Of a DNA stretch of 64,000 bases, positions 22,657 to 33,821 are shown in pieces (the first letter of the stretch is position 1; each line of letters opens with the position of its first letter). Made by a program: the position numbers and the translations under genes. Source of the DNA: Hyaloscypha bicolor E (lineage: Eukaryota > Ascomycota > Leotiomycetes > Helotiales > Hyaloscyphaceae); the NCBI RefSeq assembly GCF_002865645.1, contig NW_020194628.1:1488001-1552000 (forward strand). The letters run 5' to 3'. The notes below the pieces were generated by a model. The model saw only the letters and a list, made by a program, of their open reading frames with translations. It made no database searches and was not told the DNA's origin.

Positions 22657-23207
22657 TTCTAGGTTACGAGCTCTAAAGTTAGTTTTCACGTCAAGGATTC
22701 TGTGCTCTGGACCAAAAAAAATCCATCTTGGAATATTCCTCTCAGTCTGGTACAATGAGAGGTAGCCGAAGAATATTGAAAGTATGTAATGGTAGAGTTC
22801 ATACACAAGCTTGAATCCCGAGATTGTTCCAGCTTCTGCAGGGACATTTTATTCTGTTTACCACCATTTTCCTACAAGTACAGATTGTAAGTATCCTGTC
22901 GTGGATGTTACACACGCACCATCTTCATTGGAGGAGACTCATCTGCAGGTCATACCTCTCTCTCAAGCTAATTGGCCGCCCTCAGCCATCGCCCTCGACA
23001 TCAGCAAAGCCCTCACATGCCCGCAGCCTTTATGCCATCCGCAAATCTGCCTCGAGGGCACGCTGAGATTATGATCAGATATCTCACGCGAGCTCATCCA
23101 TCCTCAACGTCTCGGTCCGTTACATCAATTCTTGCAAACAAATTTTACCTCTCAGCTTTAGTCTGTGACCGATTTCTCTGTCAAAAACCTCGGCGGCTGA
23201 ACAAAGA
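22657..23207. other. intergenic, promoter of zinc-finger gene
   Basis: Open frames here are short and overlap in several frames, with no motif. It probably contains the 5' leader of the long zinc-finger gene. Confidence 0.5.
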
Positions 23208-26200
23208 ATGGCAACTTTTTGGCCTGATCCTGTTGGTATCAACCTGAGAGATCTTGAGCTCGATCACAACATCTATCATGACAGAAATAAGTCCACCTCT
23301 CTGCAGGCATCACAGACGATCTCGTCCGATGGGACACAATCCGGCGATTACTCCTGGCCGAATGTGCCAGCCTCGGCTGTGACCTTCACGCAGACAGCTC
23401 TCGCCGGGCAGCATTTAGAAATGAGCGCCTTCGATGTTGATATGTCGGCTCATGGGGACTTCCAGTTCAATAGCGCGGTGGAGATATCGGGTATTTATCC
23501 AGGAACTGAAATTCAACCTTGCGAATACTGACGGCTGGACTAGTTGAGAACAGTGATAGCTGGTGTTTTCAAGGCGATGAAGGACATTGGAAAACCACAC
23601 ACTTAACTCCAATTGTCGGCCTCAGCTCACAGCAGACACTGTCCCCGTTCATTTACCCATCTCTCGAGCAAATTACGAATGAAGTGTCTCAATCCTCCAA
23701 CGAGGATCTAGTCCCAATGACGGATCCGCCTCCGGCAAAGACTCAAGCCTGCCATGCAGCTGGTTTATTGCAAACGCTGAATGGTCACCCAAGCCGGTCA
23801 CGAAGAACTAGACGCTCCAGGATTACACCGTCGGGGAAGTCACCATCAAGGTCCATGACTTCTCCAATGCTGAGCTCTCGCAGACCTCTTTCGCTGCAGA
23901 AAGTGGGGTCACCTCTTTCTAACCTCCGCCGAGGCAAGAAAGGAAAGGGAACAGAAAGCTCACCACCGACAACATTCTCGTTTGAGTGCACGAATCACAG
24001 AGGTTCAGCGAACACTCCTACCGCCCTCTTGCGAGAGGCTATTGCTTCAGTCCAAGAGGCAGTCAAACCATTTTCTGCTTTCTCTCGGCGCAAGGCCACG
24101 CACTTGGTCAATGAAGTGGCCAAGCTAGCTGACCAATTAGATCAGCTAGCCCATGAAGAGGAAAAGTACGGAAATATATCATCAGATGATGACGAAGATA
24201 CTCGGCCAAGCACCGCTTCTTCGTCCCAGGATTCTCTTTCCAACTCCGAACTAGCCAACATTGAATCCGAGACCGAAAACACCTCGGTTTCTTCATCATC
24301 ACTCCAGCCTGTCGTTGAGAGCCAACGCTCTGTCTCTGTGGAAGATGGACAGCACGAACCGGTGCACCCTCCCTGTTTGCAATGTGGGATCAAGGATCTT
24401 TACTACTGTACCCGGGAAGGCTGTAAGTACTCCACACACTCCTTCGCAGAATGGAAGCGACATGAGAAAAGCCAGAAACATTCCCAACAGGAGCGTTTTA
24501 TGTGTCTGGAGTGCCCGCAATCACCACCTCCTGCCGACGGGAACGGAAATCCAGTCTGCGAATTCTGCCGTGCATCATTGCCTATTTTGGGCACAAATTT
24601 GACAGCACACTATTTGCAATGCCAATCTGCTCAACAATCTAGTACAACATACGGAAGGAAGGATCGCCTCATTGCGCATCTTCGCAGTCATCCAGGGGTG
24701 GTCAACGTGAGCCAAATTGCGGCTGCTGGCAAGTACACAGTCAACAGCAAGTGGCCCCGGCAATGCGGTTTCTGTGGGGTGATTTTCAAGACTTGGGATG
24801 AAAGAATGGACCATATCGGAGGTCATTTCCAAGATGGTATAGATATGTCCTCTTGGAAACTTCCGTTCCGACGACCCAAAAGCTTTCTTCCAGGGCTCAA
24901 ACCTCAACCGAAGGATGGAGACGATAGCGGTGATGACATGGATGGTAATGACAATAACCCAGGACGCCACATGAAGAGAATCCAACAAGAATCAATCTCC
25001 GCCAATTCTGTTCAAAGGGAAACTTCGGAATATAATCGAGGGCACGGAGCATCTTATCAAGGTAGTCACAGATATAGGCATCGAATTACACAGGCCGCCT
25101 TGAAGAACAACAAAAGACTATCTAGGGAAACTGGCTTTGACAGCGGTTCACCATACGCCGGTTCGGATTCCTTGCACCCCTCGACTTCTCCAGAGACTCG
25201 ACGCCGGAGACATAGCCACACCAATGGGGCGTCCCAGAAGCAGAGCAAGCCTGGGGGGCATCGACGAAGATATAACCTAGAGGAACCCCGAGCTCACTTA
25301 CCTGAGTTGCATTACGCGGCCTATGGCGTGTCGCCGAAGTCCTACGTGGTACCCATCCCTGCTGTTATTCCTGCGTCTGGTTTAGTCGCAGCTGCATGCC
25401 ACGCTGGAAAAATCGACGCTGAGGCGGACAGTTTTGGCACTGCCGTCCGATTCATGCCACAATCAGTCGAGAGGGGCATTGTTGAGCGCGTCAGACCTAT
25501 CATCTTATACGGATCAAAAACGGGTACAGCCCTCGAGAGAGACCTCAATGAGTTCGAAGATCCCACTGTGAACCGCCGAAACCCAGCAGACTCCGAAGCG
25601 GATCTACATTTACATTCTCCTCCGAGTGATATAAAAGTCAGATCAGCTATTCGATGTCAAAGCTCAAAGTGTCCACTAGGGTCTTTGCAAATTCCCACGA
25701 TTCAAACCACAGAGCCACACGGAGAGCACGGGACACCCCAAACCTGTCGTGTTTCTCATTCCAGTCGCCAGCTCGCAGCTATACATGTGCCCCGTCCGGG
25801 GTCTAAATGCATGATGGGGCTTCTGAGACAACTTGTAGACGGGCTGCTCGCCACACATAAGGCCTGGGAAGCGTTCCAACGTCGGGACAACAAAAGTGAC
25901 TTGCCGCGGGGACTGCTTGTACATTACAATAAGGCGTGTGCAGCGAGTAATAGCTTCGAAATTGCCTGGATCGATACCAATCAGTTTGAAAAGCTGGTTG
26001 GCGCGTGCTTATCAGAGTCAAGCACCTCAAGGTTTGATTTGTACCAATACGCTATTACAAGGAGCGCTATTTCAGCAGATATCACCAGCCGAGGCAGCTT
26101 TGAAGTGTGTGCACGATCACGATGGAGACCGGCGATTATAAGTCCAAAAGAGTCATCGCCATCTCTGTCCCCCATGTCCAGGGTCAATCCAGTTCTAGAG

Positions 26201-27683
26201 GCGTCGTCTTCGACAACGTTCTGCGTTAAGGGTGTTGCGCAAAAAGATCTGGAGTTGAAGCCAATCCGGCTCGAACGAGCACCCTCCAGTGTTGACTTGA
26301 ATTTGAGGCAAGAAAGAGACCAATGCAAACCTGACGACGGGGAGTGTGATGATCCTAGCCAGGATAGAGTTGAGTGCGAGTTTGATCTTCCTTCTGTCGA
26401 ACATCTCGCTCCTTCTGACTTCAAAATATTGGTCCAGGAAACACCATCTACAATAGACTCGTGGAAACTTCAGAACAGCAGGCAAATGGGTGCTACTCGC
26501 TTGCCCAACAACAAGTTGGAAAATGTCGCAGTCCCGAAGACTGCATTCTGCTATGCTTCCTCCACGTCAGCGAGTGAATCCGTCAGGTACACCGCTCCAA
26601 GCTGGCACAACTCATCCCTGGGCGACTTTTTGCAGACTGAGAATACGAATTACTCATTAGCGAGCCCAGGATGGGACCGCGAGATTTATCCTTTGGGCCT
26701 CCAGAACTATTCTATACCACCACACAATCACCGGTCATCATTTGACTACCCGCAGGAGACCGAGAGCGTGAGAAATACACCATCTAGCTTAAGATGGACT
26801 CCGGGTACCGACTTCGTGAAGCTGTATAAATTTATAGTGCCAAAGGACAAGTCACCAGGCTTCGAGTTGCAAGAGAAGTGGACACCAACTTTTGGAACTC
26901 AGCTCAAGGTATATCCGGATGAGCCAACGTGAGTTTTGCCATTAACAATAGATTATAGATTGCTCACACTTCTTTAGGGGTTGCAAAAAGAATCAAGTTC
27001 CTTGCCAATACCCCGGGTGTAATGGAAAGGTGAGAAATTTCGATCGACCACCTGATCTCGAAAGCCACTATAAGAATGCCAACGACAGCGAAAATGGTTC
27101 GTTCTTCTGCGACTATTCGAAGTGTCCTTGTTCCCAAGATTCGTCATTTTCGCGGAAAGACCACTTCAGAGACCGTCTTCGAGGCTTCCGTAAGGAGGAT
27201 ATTGCTTGTGCCGAAGCCGAGAAGTCATCTAGGGATATGGGTCACCAGAAGCGGCAGAAAGGGCAAAGGCGTTGGCTGTCCGAGCGCAATATCGGCTACA
27301 AGTATTGGCGATGTGCCAGGTGCCTTGTCAAGAACTATCTTTCGCAGGGGGGTCGGGAATGTCCTTCCTGCAAAAGTCCCTGCAAAGAAGACCACATCAC
27401 ATCTCGCAAAAAGCTTTCCGAGAATGGGGACGACATGAAAATACGCGAGGTAATCACTGTCCTTGAGCTGGCTCCCGGATATCCTCAAGAGGCCGATCCC
27501 AATACCATTTACACTTGGCTTAATTCAGTCTATGGGGAGACATTTGAGTTTGTCCCGAAAGGTCCTGATAAAGAGGATGACAAAAGTTCCATGCAACAAG
27601 CCGGGCAGCCAGCCAAACAGGAAGATAAATTGATTTTGGGGGAGGAAGATGAACAAAAACAAGAAAATAATAGTCGGCCTTGA
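23208..27683 (+). CDS. large C2H2-type zinc-finger protein
   Basis: Three exons (23208-23490, 23544-26928, 26978-27683; introns of 53 and 49 bp in phase) give 1457 residues. The N-terminal third is disordered. Around residues 380-405 there is a C2H2 finger (CTREGCKYSTHSF, then HEKSQKH) and around 500-525 another (CGFCGVIFKTWDERMDH). After a long disordered middle, a third zinc-binding region begins near residue 1230 (PCQYPGCNGKVRNFDR, FFCDYSKCPCSQDSSFSRKD, FRDRLRGFRKED). It ends with a ribbon-like double CxxC (WRCARCLV, CPSCKSP). The gene belongs to a group of long fungal C2H2 proteins that are probably nuclear regulators; no function is known to me. The last codons and the TGA at 27681-27683 lie inside a perfect hairpin arm, so the present C-terminus may have been created by that insertion. 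Confidence 0.85.
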
Positions 27684-27771
27684 CGTCGCGCTAAAGGGGC
27701 CCTAAGGGAAAGGCCCCTTTAGCGCGACGTCAAGTCCGACTATTAGTTCCCTCACTGATTTTCTTGTTTTT
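27655..27771. repeat. long hairpin (foldback) overlapping a stop codon
   Basis: Arms 27669-27701 and 27712-27744 are 33 bp each with one mismatch, separated by a 10-base loop. A second pair of 14-bp arms (27655-27668 and 27758-27771) is perfect and lies directly outside, with a 13-base bulge on the right. The left arm contains the final codons and stop of the zinc-finger gene. The shape suggests a small foldback transposable element or a strong 3' RNA stem; no clear target duplication was seen. Confidence 0.9.
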
Positions 27772-28125
27772 CAAACTACAATTTACGGCTATTGTTTCTT
27801 TCTATTAAGTATCGCGTCCAAGGAAGTTTTGGAAACTGGATTGTATTTTCCTATCGTCATCTTTTAGCATTTAAGTATTCAGCGTTTTGAAATAGCATCG
27901 CGCGATTTGCTTTGAATTTAGTCTCACAAGGAATATTTCAATCAATTTAGTCCCTGATTCTGAATATTTTGTAAAAAGTCGGTTCGATCACTAATCTCTA
28001 CCACCAAAGTGTAATGCTCTGCTCCCGAAAGCCTGGATCAATTCGGGTCATTCATGGTTGGGTTACTGTATAGTGGGTGCATAAGACAGTTCTTGTCAGG
28101 AAATAGAGTGGCACTAACAGCATAC
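27772..28125. other. AT-rich spacer between two inverted repeats
   Basis: No gene or motif was seen. Confidence 0.5.
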
Positions 28126-28540
28126 ACGGAGATCGCGATAAAGTATCGGGAATACAGGGCATTAGGAGACTTTTAGACCCTCTCGCATATTGATCAGGGT
28201 AGCAAACTCGCTATAAGGCCCTATATTTCCAGGCCCTTCCCCTAAAAGTAGCCTATGCGCCTTCGACATGGGCTGTCACACCTTTTTAGGGCTTCTCCCC
28301 TGTACTTACAAGGGAGTCATCGCTAAAGAAGCCTATGATAGTCGCTCTACCAACAACGCTATAACCCTAGAAGATCTAGTTATCCCTTGCGAATGACTTA
28401 CAGCCTCGTTGGGTTGATTTAGGGAGCACTGCCTGGAGTTATAGGGCTTATAGCGAGTTTACTACCTTGATCTATATGCTACAGGGTCTAAAAGGGTCAA
28501 AATGCCCTGTATTCCCCATACTTTATGCCGCGATCTCCGT
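28126..28540. mobile_element. MITE-like element with 110-bp inverted repeats
   Basis: Left arm 28126-28234 and right arm 28431-28540 are imperfect inverted repeats (ACGGAGATCGCG at one end, its complement at the other; both arms contain GGGAATACAGGGCATT or its complement). The arms differ by scattered substitutions and small indels. The inner 196 bp has no coding capacity. TA dinucleotides flank both ends, which would fit a Tc1/mariner-type element, but the exact boundary is ambiguous. It would need a transposase supplied elsewhere. Confidence 0.8.
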
Positions 28541-28920
28541 AGTAGTATTACCGTATGTTCTCCATCCCAATATTCTCTAAAAAAAAGTATAGTATATCAT
28601 GTTTAATTTCGTTCCACTCTTTCCACTTCCACCTCATTGGGCTTGAACAGATCAATGGAAAGACATCGCTTCCGAGAGCAGACGGAAATAATCAATGAAA
28701 CGATAACGAGCCAGAATGACCTTAGCTGTTGTCACGTGCTGCGTACAGGCGTATATATAGCTTCTTCACCGCCCTTAGGGCACCATCATTCATACATATT
28801 TATACCAAAACACATCACATTCCACCTCCACAGCTTGTCCAGGCCGTGACAGTTGTCTGTATACTCTAATCCTTCGACAAAATTTTGCACGCTACACAAC
28901 CAGCCGGCACAAAACCGCAC
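28541..28920. other. intergenic, no gene seen
   Basis: Right flank of the MITE-like element. Short frames only. Confidence 0.5.
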
Positions 28921-28922
28921 TG

Positions 28923-29360
28923 TCAGCAATAGCAAGAGCCGGCTCTGCGATGATAAAGAACCCTCAAGAAGCAATCAAGCCGTTCTTCCCACCCGCCCCT
29001 CTTTCCATTTCCTGGCCATCGCCTGAAGCTCGTCGCAAGATGGACCAAACCCCAAGGATGAGTGAAATCAAAGAGCATTCTATGAAGCCGTTCACGAATT
29101 GTCTCCGTCTTCCTCTGTGAGCGCGCTTCCCGCATCCCGAGGCTCTGAATCACAATATCCTTCGAGTCACCATCGTTGTCGCCTTGGTTAAATTTTTGCA
29201 GCTTCCGATCAAGATATTCTAGCATTTAGTCTGTCCGAAAACCATCGAACGGAGAATTCGTGAAGCACATCTCAAGGAGCTTCTCGTTCTGTTTCTCCTT
29301 CTCAGTGAAGAAGAGTCTCGCTAAAATGTCCTCTTGTTTCAAGCGCCGCGCAAATAAGTA
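28923..29360 (-). pseudogene. decayed gene of unknown family
   Basis: A continuous minus-strand frame reads YLFARRLKQEDILARLFFTE, KQNEKLLEMCFTNSPFDGF, then RTD, a TAA at 29226-29228, then MLEYLDRKLQKFNQGD and KTETIRERLHRML. The reading is protein-like on both sides of the stop, and CAA to TAA would explain it. Upstream the frame is lost in a low-complexity region. No domain was recognised. It could also be a short real gene starting at 29225. Confidence 0.4.
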
Positions 29361-30180
29361 AGTGTACTTGATGCTTTGGAAGAAGAGGAGAGACAAGTAA
29401 AGTAGGGCAGAGGAAGAAGATGTTAAGGGGCGTTTTGGATAGGGAGAGAGAGCCGTCTTCGTTGCATATCGGTTCGAAAACGATGAGGTAAGTCATGCTT
29501 AATCTGGCTTCGATATGTTGAGGGTAGATTAGATTATTTAGTGAGATGATTTTATGTTGCAAAAATGGGGAGGTATAGAATGGAAGGGGTGGTTAAGTGC
29601 GTCCGTAGGGTACTTTGAGTGGGAAAGTGGAAGGTACTTCAGTCCGTTTCCAAAGTCAGATATACTTGGAAAAAGTGTGTTTGCTGGGAACCGGCTTGGG
29701 CTCAATCCTTCGCTAGATCAAAGTAGATTCAGATTTTTTCCAAATCTAGAGAAAAAGGGTAACAAAGCATAAATAATCCGCGATATTGCTACGGTTTCTG
29801 TCTGATTCTATAGAGCGTGCATTCCACGCAGTGAGACATGTCATATCTTATCAACAAAACAAACAAGACAGCATTGGAACAATAGAAAGCAAGATTCACC
29901 GTTTTCAAATGCATCATCAGCAAAACAGACTGATAGATTGTACTTGCGTATTTAAGTTCAATTGAAAGGGAGGAGCTAAAGGCCTGAAGAGAGACGCAAT
30001 CTTGCAACCCCTTGATTGCATGCCCGAAGTCCATCAGGCATTTCATTCGTGACAATCCCTAATTCAATCTACCAAAGTTGGCCCGGTGATTCAGCCAGAC
30101 TTCGAGAACGAAAGCCTACATCCAAAGAAACCACGGAGCAGGACGTGAATGGCAAGAAGCGGACAGGATACGAAGGGAAC
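29361..30180. other. intergenic, no gene seen
   Basis: AT-rich. Short frames lack motifs. Confidence 0.45.
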
Positions 30181-30191
30181 ACAAAAATCAG

Positions 30192-31366
30192 GAGATGGAT
30201 CCAAATGGCAAATGCTTGGCTTGCCCAGAGAACTTGATGATCAAAACTGCCTGCTCTCGCTGGTTTGGTGTTGTCATAATTTGCCCTATCCCCGACAGGC
30301 GTCGACGAGAATCTGCGCTATTGTTTGCTCCTAACTCTTCTCTGGGCATGCGAGGCGTACAAGTCACCGAATATCGCAAGATTGCGCCACAAATTGTATT
30401 GGCAGATATCTAGATGGAAGCTGCGCAGAGTGCGGGGTTGTCAACACAGATCAACAAGGGTTTTATGGCTGCTGCAGCAGTTGGGAATCGCCTTGTTGTG
30501 AGCAATTTTGAAGAATGGCAGGTGTTTGGCAATTTCTCCCCTTCCTTGGAGACTGAGCCGTCAAAGATGTGCTGGCGGTTATTCAGGGAGCCACATATTA
30601 AAAATATTATACGACTCGATACGTGGACATACCACGTAGTAGATAAGCTGGTGAAGTACCATGTCGCCATCAACCACATGGCCGATGTGTCCATTGACCA
30701 AAACCAATATGTGGCCTCCCACCTTGGGCGTAATGGGCGGCTCTGACCTTGACCTATCTCTCATAGAAAGCATTCTCTATATTGCCATGTTTTACACCCC
30801 CGGCATCTTCTCATTAGCATTTGGCAAGTCGATGCACAGGATGTCCTCCTCTATTCCAAAAACCCAAACAGGGACTTGCCGGAGCTTGTTGGCAATGGCC
30901 GGCAGCTACTCGCAGAGTTGGAGGCGGTCGAGGAACAGCTGAGGAAGACCGCGGAGCAGCTAATGGTTGGCAAGGTGAGCGCTGCTGACTCGATGAAAGA
31001 TATGGACAAGAACTTGGGCGACGATGTTCAAATTATGCAAAAGAGCTGCAAAAAGCGACGAAGAAATACTCGAGTAACATGGGACAATTGGCGGCAATGT
31101 GTTGTCATTTGAGGACTGGCGATAGGAAAATAATACAGTGTGTTCCAGAATGGAGTGGACTGGATGACAGCTTGAATTCAGGGGTGTATTGGGATCAAGA
31201 TGCACTGATTTTTTTAGAGAAAGGAAAGAGAACATTTGAAGGGGCCAAAACCGAAGTAGCCCGAAATGCAAAGACCCTCCATTATGCCAATATACACGAG
31301 AGATTCTCTGAACTGGAGCCTTGCTCCGTCGAAGCCACTGAGAGAAGTATTAACTCACTCCAATGA
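30192..31366 (+). pseudogene. decayed fungal protein of unknown function
   Basis: Pieces of one protein appear in order in different frames. NGKCLACPENLMIKTACSRW and GVQVTEYRKIAPQ come first. An in-frame TAG (30411-30413) follows, then GFMAAAAVGNRLVVSNFEEW, CWRLFREPHIKN and LDTWTYHVVDKLVKYHV. The frame then shifts near 30735 to DLSLIESILYIAMFYTPG and AFGKSMH, shifts again near 30845 to DLPELVGNGRQLLAELEAVE, and once more to KELQKATKKYSSNMGQL. The CLxC...TxCxRW element resembles the C-rich block of a common fungal family of unknown function related to C6-type proteins; that likeness is from memory. Introns could explain some shifts but not the stop. Confidence 0.5.
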
Positions 31367-31564
31367 TTTTGAGATTGAGAAGAAGATATGGCCTGGAACG
31401 CTCAAAATAGGAGGAAAGGGAATGTCCATTGATTCATTTTCATTCCAATCTACACATACAAAGTCCAACCCAACTCCAGGCAATCACTAGCAATGCTGCC
31501 TTAGATATCATATCTCATCTCACCTGTGCTCATTCAATTTCATACCTAATGTTCATTCTCTAGT

Positions 31565-32839
31565 CTAATCCTCCTCAGTCCTACCCCGTCTGTAGCCAGC
31601 ACCGTTCCTCTTCTTCCTTCTCTCCTCGGCATAATCACTGCTTCCCGCTATACTCAAACCTGGAATCGGATGGTGATAACTCTTCGTGCCAATATCACCG
31701 CTGATATCCGAACCAAGCAGACTCTCTTCATGATAACTGCCCTGAACCTTCTTCGTAGGGCTTCTGCTCGCACGTCTACGTTCACGGTCTTCCCGGCGGG
31801 CGCTTCGCTCCTCGCTAGCAACGGAGATGTCATCGCCGGCTTGGAAACTGAAGTCTCGACGTTGAGCGGCGCGGCCTTTGTCCTGTAGCTTTCTGCCTTC
31901 CACCTTGATGCGATCTTCCTCTTCAGTCTGCCTGTTGCTTCCTGCGCTTCGGTTCCAAAAATCACTCTTACCACCTTCACTTGTGCTGACGACTTTGCGG
32001 ATTCCACCTGTACCACTGGTATGCTTGTCGCTACGTTCCTTTCTGACCCTCGTCGGAGTCGTGGTAGGTGTTCGTTCGCGGTGGGAAAGCAACTCAGAAG
32101 CAGCGGATGATCCATCTTGAGTTGATCCATCAAAGGCACTTCCATCAGCCGGTTTGTTAAGGCCACCAACTCTCGCTGGCTTCTCGTGTCGATAAGCTCT
32201 CACCGCATCAACAACACTAGGATCAACCTCCTCACGTAAATCAATCTCGCTCATCAGTTCACTACCCTCATGCTTATCTTTTCCCTTTTTCTTCTCCTTC
32301 TTCGCTTTCTTGGTCTTAGTCTTCAACTCGCTCATCTCACTCCCCAATGTGCTTCCCCCCAGCGAAGACTCCATAGTCCTACTCTCCTCGTCATCAATAT
32401 CCTTGTACCGCTTCGACTTCTTCTTGCCCTTGCCCCACCGCGATCCATTTTTCTCGCCATGCACCACACTCCCACCGCCGAGATCCGTGCTCGCCGTAGC
32501 GCCACTCAACGTCGTACCATTCGGTCCCTTCCGCCTCAACACCGTAGATTTGTAGTCGTCCCAATCATGCTCCTGGAAATAGAAGCCGCCGTTCTTGGCC
32601 CAGAAGAAGAACCATATTCCTGTCAGCACAAAACCGACGCCGATGAGGCCAAAGAGCGCGAAGACGGCTTTGTTGGGGATGGAAGTTGGGGGTGTGACGC
32701 CGACGCCGGGGTCGACTGTGCGTGCAATGAGATTCTGTGTGCGTGCTGCGAGGAGAATTGCTTTCGGGGAGAGGTCGGAGACGGTTGAGGAGGATGTGCG
32801 TTTGAGGAGAGAGGAGAGGTAGGATTCAACTGGCGCCAT
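31565..32839 (-). CDS. single-pass membrane protein with disordered tail
   Basis: A single-exon frame of 424 residues. One strong membrane helix lies near residues 58-80 (AVFALFGLIGVGFVLTGIWF), followed by FYFQEHDWDDYKSTVLRRKG. The remaining 300 residues are highly charged and disordered, with a lysine-rich patch (KKAKKEKKKGKDKHEG) and several arginine/serine stretches. There is no cleavable leader before the helix. The helix plus HDWDDYK segment recurs in filamentous fungi as I remember it, but no function is known to me. The opposite strand is partly open because of composition. Confidence 0.75.
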   Translation of the reverse strand: MAPVESYLSSLLKRTSSSTVSDLSPKAILLAARTQNLIARTVDPGVGVTPPTSIPNKAVFALFGLIGVGFVLTGIWFFFWAKNGGFYFQEHDWDDYKSTVLRRKGPNGTTLSGATASTDLGGGSVVHGEKNGSRWGKGKKKSKRYKDIDDEESRTMESSLGGSTLGSEMSELKTKTKKAKKEKKKGKDKHEGSELMSEIDLREEVDPSVVDAVRAYRHEKPARVGGLNKPADGSAFDGSTQDGSSAASELLSHRERTPTTTPTRVRKERSDKHTSGTGGIRKVVSTSEGGKSDFWNRSAGSNRQTEEEDRIKVEGRKLQDKGRAAQRRDFSFQAGDDISVASEERSARREDRERRRASRSPTKKVQGSYHEESLLGSDISGDIGTKSYHHPIPGLSIAGSSDYAEERRKKRNGAGYRRGRTEED

Positions 32840-33821
32840 GATCGGCCTTTATTCCGAGGAATGCTGATGTTTCTGCGAGAGCAGATCGTGACGTTGGATG
32901 TCACTTTCTGGAATGTTGTCTTCAGCCCTGTGAGACGCGCTGCAGATAATATTTCTGATTTGGTCGTGATTTCGTGGGTTTGTGAAGTCGTGATGGGCTT
33001 GCTTGGTAATATGAAGAGGAGAGAAAGCTGTCAGGAAATGACGAGCAAGTTGTGGTTGCCTCCGCTGTTCCTTGAATTGAGGAGGTTGGGCGGTGGCAGG
33101 ATAGCCGTTGTTTACGTTTAGCGATAGTATTGACATGGCAACCAAGATCAGGGGTTGGGTTAGCGTTTCACGTGACTTACTCCTTTTTCTCAATCACAGC
33201 ACTTTTCATGTCACTTATTGGACGATAATAGCTCCAAGTTTTCATTATCAACTATTTGTTTTAGATCTCATAGATCGTATGACTACCGCTATGCATGTTT
33301 CATCCTGATCGCTCATCATCAATCTTGGTGGAAATCTTCAAAGAAAATCCGAGTCCATAGCATACACCTGCACGAAACATGCTTCGTGCAGATCTATTCA
33401 CTCCAACTCCAATTCCATGCGAAGATAACATAACCGCACAGAAGTAGCCAGATAAAAATACATGGTTGCCATTGCTAGCATATCATGTCTCTTTACCTAA
33501 GGAACCCAGAACCCAATTTGTGCCTGAAAGAATATCGCAAAAACGCGTCGAGGTATCCGTCATCAAATCATACAGTCATACAATCGTATCGAAACAACAA
33601 TCCGTACAAATTGTCCAACGTAAAAGCAAGGCTTTCCAGTGCTTTTGTGGGGGTATAAGAACCTTTCCTCTTCTCTGAATTTAGGAAAAAGGGAGAAAGC
33701 GACAGCCACCCATCTATGTGCACACAGAAAGGAGAAGAGAAGTAACGAAGAAATGACCCTGCCGGAAGATCATGCGCTAAATCCAAAAAAAATCAAAATG
33801 TCGCTTGCAAAGAAAATGTCT
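32840..33821. other. intergenic, no gene seen
   Basis: It holds the promoter of the membrane-protein gene and the 3' flank of the next. Short frames lack motifs. Confidence 0.5.

Noticed and set aside
31654..32788. Long open frames opposite and beside the membrane-protein gene
   Set aside because: Shadows caused by the biased composition of the disordered tail; the minus-strand frame has the membrane helix and a clean start and stop.
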